In this document: positions 8,451-17,352 of the stretch, piece after piece
Layout: each line of letters begins with the position of its first letter
Numbering within the stretch: position 1 is the first letter of the stretch
Assembly: GCF_000422825.1 (NCBI RefSeq)
Contig: NZ_AUGU01000017.1
Location: 62,001 to 126,000 of the forward strand
DNA: 64,000 nucleotides
Direction of reading: 5' to 3'
From: Nocardioides insulae DSM 17944
Lineage (GTDB): Bacteria; Actinomycetota; Actinomycetes; Propionibacteriales; Nocardioidaceae
Notes under the pieces: generated by a model
What the model was told of the DNA's origin: nothing
Databases searched by the model: none
What the model saw: the letters and a program-made list of their open reading frames with translations, nothing else
Made by a program: the position numbers and the translations under genes

Positions 8451-9260
8451 CTAGCTGGTACGGCGCGGATGGTGTCGGCCGAGGGGCTCGACGCGCACCC
8501 GTCCGGTCTCGGGATCGACCGTGGTGTGGATCGGCAGGCCGTAGACATCGGAGAGGTGCTCGGCGGTGAGGACCTCGCGTGGTCCACCGGTCACCACCAC
8601 CCGGCCGTGATCGAGCAGGACGACCTGGTCGGCCACCGCGGCGGCGTGGTCGAGGTCGTGCAGAACGACGCCGACGGCGGTGCCGTGCTCATCGGCGAGG
8701 TCGCGGACCAGGTCGAGGGTCTCGACCTGGTAGCGCAGGTCGAGGTGGTTGGTCGGCTCGTCCAGCAGCACCACGCCCGTGTCCTGGGCGAGGCAGGTGG
8801 CCAGCCACACCCGTTGGAGCTCCCCGCCGGAGAGCTCGTCGACGGCTCGGCCGGCCATGTCGGTGATGCCGGTGACCGCCATCGCCGTATCGATCGCAGC
8901 ACGATCCGAACCGGCCAGCGGCGCGAACCGGCGCCGGTGCGGGTGCCGACCGAAGGCGACCACGTCGCGCACCTCGAGTCCGGACGGGTGCGGCCTGGAC
9001 TGCGAGAGCAGCGTGACCTTGCGTGCGAACTGGCGGGAGCTCAGCAGCGACGCATCCGCGTCGTCGACCTCGACGCTGCCCGATTCGACCCGGTGCAGCC
9101 GCGCCAGGGAGCGCAGCACAGTCGACTTGCCGCTGCCGTTGGGCCCGATGAGGGTGGTGACCGCGCCCGAGGTCAACGTCACCGAGACCCCGTGCACCAC
9201 CGTGGTGCGCTGGTATCCGAGGACGAGGTCCTGACCCGCGAGCGCGCTGCTGACCGTCAC
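8451..9260 (-). CDS. Iron-siderophore ABC transporter ATP-binding protein
   Basis: 269 residues, FecE/FhuC-like. Walker A GPNGSGKST (39-47), signature LSGGE (143-147) followed by LQRVWLA, and Walker B VVLLDEP (163-169) then TNHLDL are all intact, so it should be an active ATPase powering the permease. The start is a GTG at 9258-9260. The iron box ends only 2 bp upstream and no Shine-Dalgarno site is present, so translation is probably leaderless. It is the first gene of the uptake operon and should be repressed by a DtxR/IdeR regulator in iron excess. Confidence 0.92.
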   Translation of the reverse strand: MTVSSALAGQDLVLGYQRTTVVHGVSVTLTSGAVTTLIGPNGSGKSTVLRSLARLHRVESGSVEVDDADASLLSSRQFARKVTLLSQSRPHPSGLEVRDVVAFGRHPHRRRFAPLAGSDRAAIDTAMAVTGITDMAGRAVDELSGGELQRVWLATCLAQDTGVVLLDEPTNHLDLRYQVETLDLVRDLADEHGTAVGVVLHDLDHAAAVADQVVLLDHGRVVVTGGPREVLTAEHLSDVYGLPIHTTVDPETGRVRVEPLGRHHPRRTS

Positions 9261-9262
9261 AA

Positions 9263-9281
9263 AACGGTGAGCCTAACCTAA
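9263..9281 (-). promoter_or_regulatory. Iron box (DtxR/IdeR-type operator) of the siderophore uptake operon
   Basis: Read on the minus strand, the 19 bp begin TTAGGTTAGGCTCACC and match the DtxR/IdeR consensus at 15 of 19 positions by direct comparison. Fourteen bases are identical to the box at 12347-12365. The site abuts the GTG start of the ATPase gene, so it probably overlaps the -10 region of a leaderless promoter. Confidence 0.85.
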
Positions 9282-9309
9282 CTTCCTGCTCTCGTCGCTG
9301 TCGTCCACC

Positions 9310-10494
9310 TCACAGGCCCTTTCCGCCGCGGGGCCACGAGGCATCGGCGGCATAGGCGAGCACCCGTCCGGCGGCCTCGAAGTCCTGCGGGCCGCGCAAC
9401 TCCACCTGGCTGAGGAAGACGACCACTCTTCCCAGCGACGGGATGACGTACGCCGCCGTGCCGGTGCCGCCGGCCCAGCCGTAGCGCCCGAGGACGTTCC
9501 AGGGCTCCACCCTGCGCAGGTCGACCGAACCACCGAAGCCCCAGCCCTGGCCGTCGAGGAACACATGCTCCGGACCGCCGTCGACGTGTGCGGTGGTCAT
9601 CAACCGCACGGCCTCCTCCGACAACACCCGGGTGCCGGCGCGGGTGCCGGTGGCCGCATCCGGCGTGTTGCCACCGGCCAGCAGCATCCGGCCGAACGCC
9701 GCCCAGTCGTCGAGGGTCGAGAGCAGCCCGCCCGCTCCCGATTCGAAGGGTGGTGGAGCGGACCACTCGCCCTCCGCCGGATCGACCACCACGAGCTCGT
9801 CCGGCCGTTCTCCGCGCCGGTAGTACGTCGCCAGCCGCTCGGTGGTGGAGTTCCAGAAGCCGGTGTCGTGCATGCCGAGCGGCCCGAGCAGAGTTTCCTC
9901 GAGCACGTCGCCGAGCGGGCGCTGCTCGGCCCGTGCGAGCAACAGCCCCAGCACGTCCGCACCGGTGTTGTAGGTCCACCCCTCGCCCGGCTGATGTACC
10001 AGCGGCAGCTCGCCCAGGCGCCGCGCCCACTCATCGGGGGCCGGCCACGACCTCGGCGATGGTGCCGCTTGGCCGAGCCCGTCCCCGAGGGCCGCCATGA
10101 TCGGCGCCTCGAAGTCCTCCGGCATGCCGTACCCGCCCTGGAAGGTGAGCAGGTCACGCACGGTGATCGGGCGGCGCAGGGGCACGACGTCATCGAGGGG
10201 AGACGACGGCGTCCGCAGCACGCTGGGCGTGGCGAGTTCGGGCACCCAGCGTCGAATCTCGTCCTCGAAGCGGAGCCGGCCGCGGTCTCGGAGCACCATC
10301 GTCGCGGCCGCGACCAACGGCTTGGTGATCGAGGCGATCCGGACGATCGTGTCGCGGGTCATCGGCGCACCGCCGACCGAGCGGCACCCGACCTCGGCGA
10401 CCTCCTCCCCCTCCGGTCCCGCGACCAGTGCGACCGCCCCGGGCAGGTGGGTCTCGCTGCACGCCCGCTCGAGGATCTCGCACAGCTCCCTCAC
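9310..10494 (-). CDS. Beta-lactamase-fold serine hydrolase
   Basis: 394 residues of the class C beta-lactamase/EstB family. The nucleophile motif is SITK (Ser55, Lys58), preceded by the expected DTIVRIA, and WTYNTGAD (173-180) supplies the catalytic Tyr175. There is no signal peptide, so it is likely a cytosolic esterase or amide hydrolase rather than a secreted antibiotic-resistance enzyme. Its GTG start overlaps the stop of the upstream M23-like gene by 4 bp (GTGA), implying translational coupling. It lies next to, but 29 bp outside, the iron box of the uptake operon. Confidence 0.88.
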   Translation of the reverse strand: MRELCEILERACSETHLPGAVALVAGPEGEEVAEVGCRSVGGAPMTRDTIVRIASITKPLVAAATMVLRDRGRLRFEDEIRRWVPELATPSVLRTPSSPLDDVVPLRRPITVRDLLTFQGGYGMPEDFEAPIMAALGDGLGQAAPSPRSWPAPDEWARRLGELPLVHQPGEGWTYNTGADVLGLLLARAEQRPLGDVLEETLLGPLGMHDTGFWNSTTERLATYYRRGERPDELVVVDPAEGEWSAPPPFESGAGGLLSTLDDWAAFGRMLLAGGNTPDAATGTRAGTRVLSEEAVRLMTTAHVDGGPEHVFLDGQGWGFGGSVDLRRVEPWNVLGRYGWAGGTGTAAYVIPSLGRVVVFLSQVELRGPQDFEAAGRVLAYAADASWPRGGKGL

Positions 10495-11219
10495 CGCTCC
10501 GTCTCCTGCTCGTCGACGGGCTCGAGCGGCTCGAGGATCGAGTGCTCCTGCGGGAGGCCGAGCCGGTGGGTCAGGGGCGTGCCCGAGCGCGGATGCTCGA
10601 CGAAGTCGGCGAAGGCGATCGGGAGGCCGCGGGCGACGGCCAGGTCGGCGCTGTCCATCACCTGGAGGTGGAGGTGGGGCTGGGTGGAGTTGCCGGAGTT
10701 GCCGCAGGCCGCGAGCAACTCACCCGTGATCACCGGGTCGCCGCGAGCCACCCGGAGGGATCCGCGCTGCAGATGCACCAGCGCCAGGTAGGTGTCCTCT
10801 GCTAGCCGGATGACCAGGTGGTTGCCCGCCACTCCTGAGACCCCCCGCCGGGCACGCGCCGCCTGGCCGACGGCGTACGGGACCAGGGTCACCGGCGTAC
10901 GCCGGGCGGCGTGGTCGGGCTCGCCGCCGTGAGCGGCCACCACCACACCGGCCGCAGGAGCCAGCACCGGCCGACCGTAGGACCAGAACCGCTCCGGCGG
11001 CTCCGTGGCCAACGCCGTACGCCAGTCCACGCGGCGCGCGGTGCGGCCGCGCTCGTCCACCCCGATCAGGTCGATCGCGTAGGTCTCCCCGAACAGGTCG
11101 GATCCGTGACTGGGCACTCGGCGGGCCGGGCTGTTCTGCGCGCGCCACCGGCCGGTGAACGGCAGTGCCAGCGGCACCGGCTCGGGCGGCGCACCCCGGG
11201 GGGCGGATCGCGACGCCAT
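10491..11219 (-). CDS. M23-type peptidase domain protein
   Basis: 242 residues with LytM/M23 fold landmarks: HGSD (38-41) followed by YAIDL as candidate first zinc ligands, GRPVLAPAAGVVVAAH, a middle ALVHLQ (His149), and PHLHLQVMD with the HxH ligands His182 and His184. These enzymes normally cleave peptidoglycan cross-bridges, but this one has no signal peptide or membrane segment, so either export is unconventional or the substrate is intracellular. It overlaps the serine hydrolase gene by 4 bp and is first in that pair. The 120 bp to the divergent thioesterase gene should hold both promoters. Confidence 0.8.
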   Translation of the reverse strand: MASRSAPRGAPPEPVPLALPFTGRWRAQNSPARRVPSHGSDLFGETYAIDLIGVDERGRTARRVDWRTALATEPPERFWSYGRPVLAPAAGVVVAAHGGEPDHAARRTPVTLVPYAVGQAARARRGVSGVAGNHLVIRLAEDTYLALVHLQRGSLRVARGDPVITGELLAACGNSGNSTQPHLHLQVMDSADLAVARGLPIAFADFVEHPRSGTPLTHRLGLPQEHSILEPLEPVDEQETER

Positions 11220-11339
11220 CCTCCGAGGGTAGACGAGTCGGTGCCAGGATGAGCCGCTGAGCGGGCCGCCCGAGCTCCCTTACCTGATCCGCCCCGTCCT
11301 CTGGGGAGACCATCGCGGCCCTGATGCAGACTCGTCCCG

Positions 11340-12113
11340 ATGAGCACGACCTACTTCGTCCGCACCGGTGCGTCCACCTATATGCCCACCCCGCACGTCG
11401 GGGGCGCCTGGAACACCGCCGAACAACACATCGCCCCGGCGCTGGGCCTGATGGCCCATCTCGTCGAGGCCGACCGCGACCGACGCCGTGACGACGGTCT
11501 GGTGCTGGCGAGGCTCTCCTACGACATCCTCGGCACGCTCCCGCTCGAGGAGGTCGACGTACGGGTGGAGGTGCGCCGTCCCGGCCGCTCCATCGAACTG
11601 GTCGAGGCCACCCTGAGCCACTCCGGGCGGCCCGCCGTACTGCTGCGCGCCTGGCTGATGCGGTCCGGGGAGACGGCTCAGGTGGCCGGCACCGTGCACG
11701 CCCCGATCCCGGGGCCCGAGGAACTTCCGGCCTGGCCGGCGGACGAGGTCTGGCCCGGCGGGTTCATCGCCTCGGCGGAGGTACGCCGTGCGCAGGAACG
11801 CCCCGGCCGGGCGAGGTTCTGGGTACGCAGCGACGTGGACCTGCTCGACGAGCCGGTCGGGCCCACGGCGTACGCCGCCCGACTCTTCGACATCGCCAAC
11901 GGGATGACCGTCCGGGAGGACCCGCGCAAGGTGGCCTTCCCCAACCTCGACCTCACCGCCCACCTGTTCCGCGCTCCCGTCGGCGAGTGGGTCGGCTTCG
12001 ACACCTCCGTCTCGTTCGGCGCGGGTGGCCTGGGCCTCACCGCGAGCATCCTCCACGACACCGAGGGCCCCTTCGGCACGCTCGCGCAGAGCCTCACGGT
12101 GCGGCCTGTCTGA
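11340..12113 (+). CDS. Acyl-CoA thioesterase-like (double hot-dog) protein
   Basis: 257 residues in the TesB/thioesterase-like superfamily layout. The N-terminal hot dog has WNTAEQHIAPALGLMAHLVE followed by LARLSYDILGTLPLEEVDVRVEVRRPGRSIELVEATL, the conserved strand block; the second half ends in SFGAGGLGLTASILHDTEGPFGTLAQSL, typical of the terminal strands. It probably hydrolyses acyl-CoA thioesters. A second family member lies at 22935-23735. It is followed by a long palindrome at 12135-12198. Confidence 0.8.
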   Translation: MSTTYFVRTGASTYMPTPHVGGAWNTAEQHIAPALGLMAHLVEADRDRRRDDGLVLARLSYDILGTLPLEEVDVRVEVRRPGRSIELVEATLSHSGRPAVLLRAWLMRSGETAQVAGTVHAPIPGPEELPAWPADEVWPGGFIASAEVRRAQERPGRARFWVRSDVDLLDEPVGPTAYAARLFDIANGMTVREDPRKVAFPNLDLTAHLFRAPVGEWVGFDTSVSFGAGGLGLTASILHDTEGPFGTLAQSLTVRPV

Positions 12114-12134
12114 GCCCCGTACGGATCCCCGGTT

Positions 12135-12198
12135 CACCGGGGAAAGTGGGACTACCTGGCCGAAATTTCGGCCGGGTAGCGCACCTTTCCCCTGGGTG
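12135..12198. repeat. 64-bp imperfect palindrome (extragenic, possible terminator or REP-like element)
   Basis: The core 12152-12179 is two arms, CTACCTGGCCGAAA and TTTCGGCCGGGTAG, that pair with a single G-U. A second stem pairs GGGGAAAG (12139-12146) with CTTTCCCC (12185-12192), and an outer one pairs CACC (12135-12138) with GGTG (12195-12198). It lies 21 bp after the thioesterase stop and about 150 bp before the next iron box. It could end transcription from either side, but its length and symmetry also fit a dispersed palindromic repeat. Confidence 0.75.
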
Positions 12199-12346
12199 GC
12201 GTGACGCTCGGGGCGGGTGAGACCTGCGCGCGGGCCCCTCGGCCGCCATCCGCGACTCTGCACGGAGGCGGCTGGGCTGAACCCTGTCCGGGCCACTGTC
12301 GTGGCCGCTGCTGGGGCCGCTCCGGCACACCCACCGCGGGCCTGGG

Positions 12347-12365
12347 TTAGGTTAGGCTCATCTGA
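12347..12365 (+). promoter_or_regulatory. Iron box upstream of the siderophore-interacting protein
   Basis: TTAGGTTAGGCTCATCTGA matches the DtxR/IdeR consensus at 16 of 19 positions. It ends 16 bp before the ATG of the siderophore-interacting protein gene and shares its first 14 bases with the box at 9263-9281, which ties the two transcription units into one iron regulon. Confidence 0.87.
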
Positions 12366-12381
12366 TTCTTTGGGGGTGCGG

Positions 12382-13182
12382 ATGAGCAACATCAAGGTGA
12401 CCCACGCCGATTCCGGTCTGATCCGGGCACGGGTCGTACACAGCGAGCAGGTCACACCACACATGCGCAGGGTGACCCTCGGCGGACCGGATCTGAAGCG
12501 GCTCACCGCACGCGGCTTCGACCAGTGGGTGCGGCTCGCGCTGCCCAAGTCGTCCGAGACTCGATTCGACAACCTGGCCGACAGCTTCGGGGTCAAGGGC
12601 TACGTCCGCTTCCTCACCCTGCCGAAGGCGACCCGGCCGGTGATCCGCAACTACACCATCCGCGAGGTGCGACCGGACCTCCCCGAGGTCGACATCGACT
12701 TCGTGTGCCACGGCGACGAGGGGTTCGCCGGGCCCTGGGCCCGCGAGGTCGGCCCGGGCGCCGAGGTCGCGATGATCGACCAGGGCTGCGGCTGGGCCCC
12801 TGTGCCCGCCCCCTGGCAACTGCTGGTCGCCGACGAGAGCGGCCTTCCCGCGATCGCCGGGATCCTGCGCGACCTGCCGCGCGAGACCACCGGCCACGCC
12901 TTCATCGAACTCTTCGACGACGCCGACCGCCAGGACTGTCAGGCCCCCGCCGGGGTGAACGTGCACTGGCTGACCCGCCAGGCACACGAGGATCCCGGCA
13001 CCCTCGCGCTCCGGGCCGTGCACGAGCTCGACTTCCCGGACGGCGCGCCGTACGCCTTCGTCGTCGGCGAGCAGGCCCTCGCCGCCGGCGTACGCCGCCA
13101 CCTGGTCCAGGAGCGCGGGCTCCCCAAGACGCATGTCACCTTCTCCGGCTACTGGCGCCGCGGCAAGGCCTCGCCCAGCTGA
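12382..13182 (+). CDS. Siderophore-interacting protein (FAD ferric-siderophore reductase)
   Basis: 266 residues, ViuB/SIP family. A ferredoxin-reductase-type FAD domain contains RNYTIRE, the RxYT flavin motif, followed by DIDFVCHGDEGFAGPWA; the C-terminal SIP domain carries LLVADESGLPAI and YAFVVGEQA, with a terminal GYWRRGKA. The enzyme is expected to reduce Fe(III) in imported siderophores and release the metal in the cytosol. The ATG at 12382 is preceded by GGGGG at 12372-12376; a GTG at 12376 is an alternative. With the uptake operon at 5154-9260 it forms a complete import-and-release route under shared iron control. Confidence 0.93.
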   Translation: MSNIKVTHADSGLIRARVVHSEQVTPHMRRVTLGGPDLKRLTARGFDQWVRLALPKSSETRFDNLADSFGVKGYVRFLTLPKATRPVIRNYTIREVRPDLPEVDIDFVCHGDEGFAGPWAREVGPGAEVAMIDQGCGWAPVPAPWQLLVADESGLPAIAGILRDLPRETTGHAFIELFDDADRQDCQAPAGVNVHWLTRQAHEDPGTLALRAVHELDFPDGAPYAFVVGEQALAAGVRRHLVQERGLPKTHVTFSGYWRRGKASPS

Positions 13183-13308
13183 GCCCGCCGCGGCCGAAGC
13201 GACTCCTCGGTCTGCTGAATCCGCCATCGGCGCTGCCGACTCCGCGCACCGCCCAACCGGGAACGTCATCGAGAACGACGCCGCGCGGTGCAGCGTCCGC
13301 TCCGGGCA

Positions 13309-14475
13309 TCAGTACGACTTGGGCAGGCCGAGGACGTGCTGGGAGATGTAGTTGAGCACCATCTCCTGGCTCACGGGGGCGAGGCGCAGGATGCGCGCCT
13401 CCCGGAAGTAGCGCTCGACGTGGTACTCCTTCGCATACCCCATCCCGCCGTGGGTCTGGATCGCCTGGTCGGCGGCGGTGAAGCCGGCGTCGGCGCACAG
13501 AAACTTCGCGCTGTTGGCCTCGCGTCCGCAGGGGAGGCCCTGGTCGTAGCGCCACGCGGCCTGGCGGGCGACCAGTTCGGCGGCGTCTAGCCGCATCAGG
13601 GATTCGGCGAGGGGGAAGGCGACGCCCTGGTTCTGCCCGATCGGGCGATCGAAGACGACCCGTTCGCCGGCGTACGCCGTCGCCTTCTCCAGTGCCGCGC
13701 GGCCGATGCCGAGGGCCTCGTGCGCCAGCAGGATCCGCTCGGGGTTGAGACCGTCGAGCAGATAGCGGAAGCCCTTGCCCTCCTCCCCGATCCGGGCCGT
13801 CGCGGGCACCCGGACGTCGTCGAAGACGATCTCGTAGGAGGCCACCGCGTTGCGACCGAGCTTCGGGATCGGGCTGAGCTCGATGCCTGGCGTGTCCAGG
13901 TCGACCAGGAACAGGGACATCCCGTCGGTCGGCTTGGCGACCTCGTCGCGGGGGGTGCTGCGGGTGATCAGCACGATCTTCTCCGAGTCGCCCGCCTTGG
14001 TGATCCAGACCTTGCGGCCGTTGATCAGGTAGTCGGTGCCCTCTCGTCGCGCGGTCGTCGAGATCCGGGTGGTGTCGGTGCCGGCGTCGGGTTCCGTCAC
14101 CCCGAAGCAGACATGCAGGCTTCCGTCGGCCGCGCGGGGAAGGATCTCGCGGCGCAGTTCGGGGCTTCCGTGCTTGACGATGGTGTTGAGCCCGAAGATG
14201 GTCAGATGCATCGTCGAGCAGCCGTTCATCCCGGCCCCGGACGCGGCGATCTCCTCCACCAGCAGCGAGGCCTCGGTGATGCCGAGCCCGCCGCCGCCGT
14301 ACTCCTCGGGAATGGCGATGCCGAGCCAGCCCGCGTCGGCGAAGGCGTTGTAGAAGTCCCAGGGGAACTCGCCCCGCTCGTCGCGCTGCGCCCAGTAGTC
14401 GTCGCCGAAGCTCCGCGCCAGGTCACGCACGGCCGTCCGTAGATCCTGCTGGTCCTGAGTCAACTCGAAGTCCAT
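13309..14475 (-). CDS. Acyl-CoA dehydrogenase
   Basis: 388 residues, the usual length. It opens with the N-terminal helical domain (FELTQDQQDLRTAVRDLA), then PEEYGGGGLGITEASLLVEEIA, the FAD/substrate stretch VCFGVTEPDAGTDTTRI, a middle VWITKAGDSEKIVLITR, and the C-terminal TAADQAIQTHGGMGYAKEYHVERYFREARI. The usual Y-E-G-T base region is replaced by LAPVSQEM, so the catalytic Glu is not at the standard place; several actinobacterial members read this way. It should oxidise an acyl-CoA to the enoyl-CoA with FAD and ETF. It converges with the siderophore-interacting protein gene. Confidence 0.92.
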   Translation of the reverse strand: MDFELTQDQQDLRTAVRDLARSFGDDYWAQRDERGEFPWDFYNAFADAGWLGIAIPEEYGGGGLGITEASLLVEEIAASGAGMNGCSTMHLTIFGLNTIVKHGSPELRREILPRAADGSLHVCFGVTEPDAGTDTTRISTTARREGTDYLINGRKVWITKAGDSEKIVLITRSTPRDEVAKPTDGMSLFLVDLDTPGIELSPIPKLGRNAVASYEIVFDDVRVPATARIGEEGKGFRYLLDGLNPERILLAHEALGIGRAALEKATAYAGERVVFDRPIGQNQGVAFPLAESLMRLDAAELVARQAAWRYDQGLPCGREANSAKFLCADAGFTAADQAIQTHGGMGYAKEYHVERYFREARILRLAPVSQEMVLNYISQHVLGLPKSY

Positions 14476-14557
14476 GGCCGGACCCTACGGTCGACCACCG
14501 ACCGAGCTGTGACCCAGGTCGCACCCCGGCGCCCATCCCGGAGGAGCTGACGCCCCC

Positions 14558-15640
14558 TCAGCGCTCCGAGGACGACGGGCGCGGCCGGAGCCCGTCGCGG
14601 TGCGAGGCGACGTCATCGACGATGACCACGATGTTGTACAGCGAGGTGATCAGCGCACCGTAGACCGGCCAGTGCAGCTGCGGCAGATCGTCGCGCGAGA
14701 GTTCCCTGGTGAGCTCGTCCAGTTCGTGCCGCAAGTGCTCCACCTCGAGATCGGGATCCTCCACCCTTCGCCCGGTGCGGGCCAGGAGATCGATCCACCG
14801 CTCGCGGAACCCGGGATCCCAGGTGCGTTCCCCCACCACCGAGTCGTCGACCACCCGCGCCAGGTTCCGGGCCTGCGCCACCCCCTCCTCCAGGCGGAGG
14901 AGCAACCCGGTCTCCAGCCCGACGTCGGCGGTACGCCGGGATCTGCGACCCCGCAGGTTGGCCCACTGACTCTCCTGGGTGAAGCTCAGGTGGTCCTGCG
15001 CCTGGTCCAGGTGGGCGTCGATTCGACGGGTCTCCTCGACCCACCCCTGCGCCCGCTCCTCACCGAGGCCCTCGCGAAGCTCCTCGGCCATCCGCTCCAG
15101 GAGTCGGCCGATGTCGGTCGTGACGGCGTCCAGTGCCTTCTCCGCGATCCGGTCGTCGAGCGGGGGGACGATGACGACGTTGACCACGATCCCGACCGCG
15201 ACGCCGATGAGCGTGTCGAGGAACCGATCGAGCAGGAGCTGCTCCTGGCTCCCGTAGCCGGAGGTGATCACGAACAGCGCGGTGGTGGCCACCGCGATCC
15301 CCTCCTCGCGGATCAGCGGTGTCCGCGCGATCAACAGGCCGAGCAGCACGGCGACGCCCAGGCTCGCCGCGCCGTATCCGAGCACCAGGACGGCCAGGTA
15401 GGAGAGCACGATGCCGAGCACCGTGGCCACGATCGCCTGCGCTCCGCGCCAGAAGGTGCGGTAGACGGTCGCGTGGATGGTCAGCAGGGCGGCCCAAGGA
15501 GCCAGGAACCCCTGTTCCAGGTCGAAGACCCGCACGGCGAGCAGCCACGCGATCATGGTGGCGAGCACCGTCTTGACCACCTGGGCCAGGTCGGTCTGGA
15601 CCTCGTACCGGCCCAGCCAGGCCCGTGCCGACCCGGTCAT
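14558..15640 (-). CDS. FUSC-type (aromatic acid exporter-like) membrane protein
   Basis: 360 residues from an ATG at 15640; a longer in-frame reading would overlap the next gene and has lower-quality sequence, though no strong Shine-Dalgarno site marks the chosen start. About six membrane segments occupy residues 20-180, with RVFDLEQGFLAPWAALLTIHATVYRTFWRGAQ typical of the FUSC/ArAE fold and a short VIVPP before the cytoplasmic part. Residues 185-330 are helical and charged, and a last hydrophobic stretch lies near 335-347. A role in efflux of small organic acids is inference from the family. Confidence 0.78.
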   Translation of the reverse strand: MTGSARAWLGRYEVQTDLAQVVKTVLATMIAWLLAVRVFDLEQGFLAPWAALLTIHATVYRTFWRGAQAIVATVLGIVLSYLAVLVLGYGAASLGVAVLLGLLIARTPLIREEGIAVATTALFVITSGYGSQEQLLLDRFLDTLIGVAVGIVVNVVIVPPLDDRIAEKALDAVTTDIGRLLERMAEELREGLGEERAQGWVEETRRIDAHLDQAQDHLSFTQESQWANLRGRRSRRTADVGLETGLLLRLEEGVAQARNLARVVDDSVVGERTWDPGFRERWIDLLARTGRRVEDPDLEVEHLRHELDELTRELSRDDLPQLHWPVYGALITSLYNIVVIVDDVASHRDGLRPRPSSSER

Positions 15641-15825
15641 CGCGGTCGGTCGGAGGGAGCCGTGCAGGGACTTCAGCGGTCGTCCCGGAGGACGGCTGTG
15701 ACCGAGCTCGACAACGGACGGACCGGCGGGTCGACACCCTCGGGTACGTCGCCGTTCCGTTCCACCCGCACCGCCCGACTCTCCGCGCCTGCGCTCATCC
15801 GCCGTACCTCTCTCCCTACCGCCAT

Positions 15826-17352
15826 CTAGGAGGACGGCCGGAACGTGTCCGGACTCGCCGCCCGCCAGTCCTCGGCCCACCCGGGTGGAGCCTGGTCCAC
15901 CAGTTCCCCGGGAGCCAGCCACTCATGCAGGTCGGCATAGGAGCGGCTCCGCATGCCGGTGACGTTGCGACGCAGGTGATGGGGGGTGAGTTCGGCCGGA
16001 TCCCGCACCCCCATCGAGGCCATGATGCGGACCGCCTCCTCCACCGTCGAGTGCTGGTAGCGGCGTACGCGCTCGCTCTTGTCGGGCACGTCGAGGGCGC
16101 GCGCCCGACGTGGTGACTGCGTTGCCACGCCGACCGGGCATCGTCCGGTGTGGCAGCGCTGCGACTGGATGCAGCCGGTGGCCATCATCATCGCCCGGGC
16201 GGCGTTGGTGTAGTCGGCTCCCTGGATCAGACGCTTGACGATGTCGTTGCCGGCCGCCACCTTGCCGCTGGCGCCCACCCGGATCCGATCACGCAGACCC
16301 GCTCCCACCAACGCGTTGTGCACCGTCATCAGGCCCTCGGTCAGCGGCATCCCCACGTGGTCCTCGTACTCCAGCGGAGCGGCACCGGTGCCGCCCTCGG
16401 ACCCGTCGACGACGATGAAGTCGGGGCCCGTCCCGACCGCGAGCATCGCCTTGCACAAGGCCAACACCTCGACCCGCGAGCCGACGCACAACTTGAGCCC
16501 GACCGGCTTCCCGCCGGCGAGATCGCGCATCCGGGCGAGGAACCCGACCAGCTCGACCGGCGTACCGAAGGCTCGATGGGCCGGGGGGCTGACGCACTTC
16601 TCCCCGACCGGCACATCGCGGATCCGGGCGATCTCCTCGGTGACCTTCGCCGCGGGCAGCACGCCCCCGATCCCCGGCTTCGCCCCCTGGCTGAGCTTCA
16701 GTGAGACGGCCTTGACCTGGTCCTGCCCCGCCTTGTCCGCGAACTCGTCGGGATCGAAGTCTCCCGCAGAGGTGCGGGCTCCGAAGTATCCGGTGCCGAG
16801 CTCCCAGATGAGGTCGCCGCCATGCTCCTGGTGGTACGGCGAGATGCCGCCCTCTCCGGTGTCGTGCGCGAACCCGCCCTGCTGCGCCCCGAGGTTGAGC
16901 GCCCGGATGGCGTTGCCGGACAGGGCACCGAAACTCATCGCGGAGATGTTGAGCAGCGACATCGAGTACGGCCGTCGACAGTCGGGACCGCCCACCATCA
17001 CCCTGGGCGGCTGCTCGGGCGCCGTCACCGGGAGCGCCGAGTGGACCAACCACTCGTAGCCGACCTGCTCGACGTCACGCTCGGTCCCGAATGCCTGCTC
17101 ACCGTGGATGCCCTTGGCGCGCTCGTAGATGATCGAGCGGGTGGCCCGGTCGTAGGGGCGACCGTCCCAGTCCCGCTCGACGAAGTACTGCTGGATCTCC
17201 GGTCTGATCCCCTCCAGCAGATAGCGGAGGTGGCCGACCGCCGGATAGTTGCGCAGCACCGAGTGCCGACGTTGGAGCAGGTCGTAGGCCGCCACGGCCG
17301 CCGAGGCCGCACCGAGCGAAGCCAGGATCCGGGAGGGGGTCGGTGAGATCAT
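15826..17352 (-). CDS. FMN-binding glutamate synthase family protein
   Basis: 508 residues, corresponding to the synthase domain of GltB without the amidotransferase or GltD parts. NISAMSFGALSGNAIRALN (135-153) and GEGGISPYH (167-174) bind FMN, DGSEGGTGAAP (316-326) forms the phosphate-binding loop, and Cys394, Cys400 and Cys405 in CIQSQRCHTGRCPVG match the [3Fe-4S] ligands. A hydrophobic segment near residues 7-25 could anchor it to the membrane. Stand-alone proteins of this class are seldom tested, and glutamate synthesis is not assured without a partner. It diverges from the MBL hydrolase gene. Confidence 0.9.
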   Translation of the reverse strand: MISPTPSRILASLGAASAAVAAYDLLQRRHSVLRNYPAVGHLRYLLEGIRPEIQQYFVERDWDGRPYDRATRSIIYERAKGIHGEQAFGTERDVEQVGYEWLVHSALPVTAPEQPPRVMVGGPDCRRPYSMSLLNISAMSFGALSGNAIRALNLGAQQGGFAHDTGEGGISPYHQEHGGDLIWELGTGYFGARTSAGDFDPDEFADKAGQDQVKAVSLKLSQGAKPGIGGVLPAAKVTEEIARIRDVPVGEKCVSPPAHRAFGTPVELVGFLARMRDLAGGKPVGLKLCVGSRVEVLALCKAMLAVGTGPDFIVVDGSEGGTGAAPLEYEDHVGMPLTEGLMTVHNALVGAGLRDRIRVGASGKVAAGNDIVKRLIQGADYTNAARAMMMATGCIQSQRCHTGRCPVGVATQSPRRARALDVPDKSERVRRYQHSTVEEAVRIMASMGVRDPAELTPHHLRRNVTGMRSRSYADLHEWLAPGELVDQAPPGWAEDWRAASPDTFRPSS

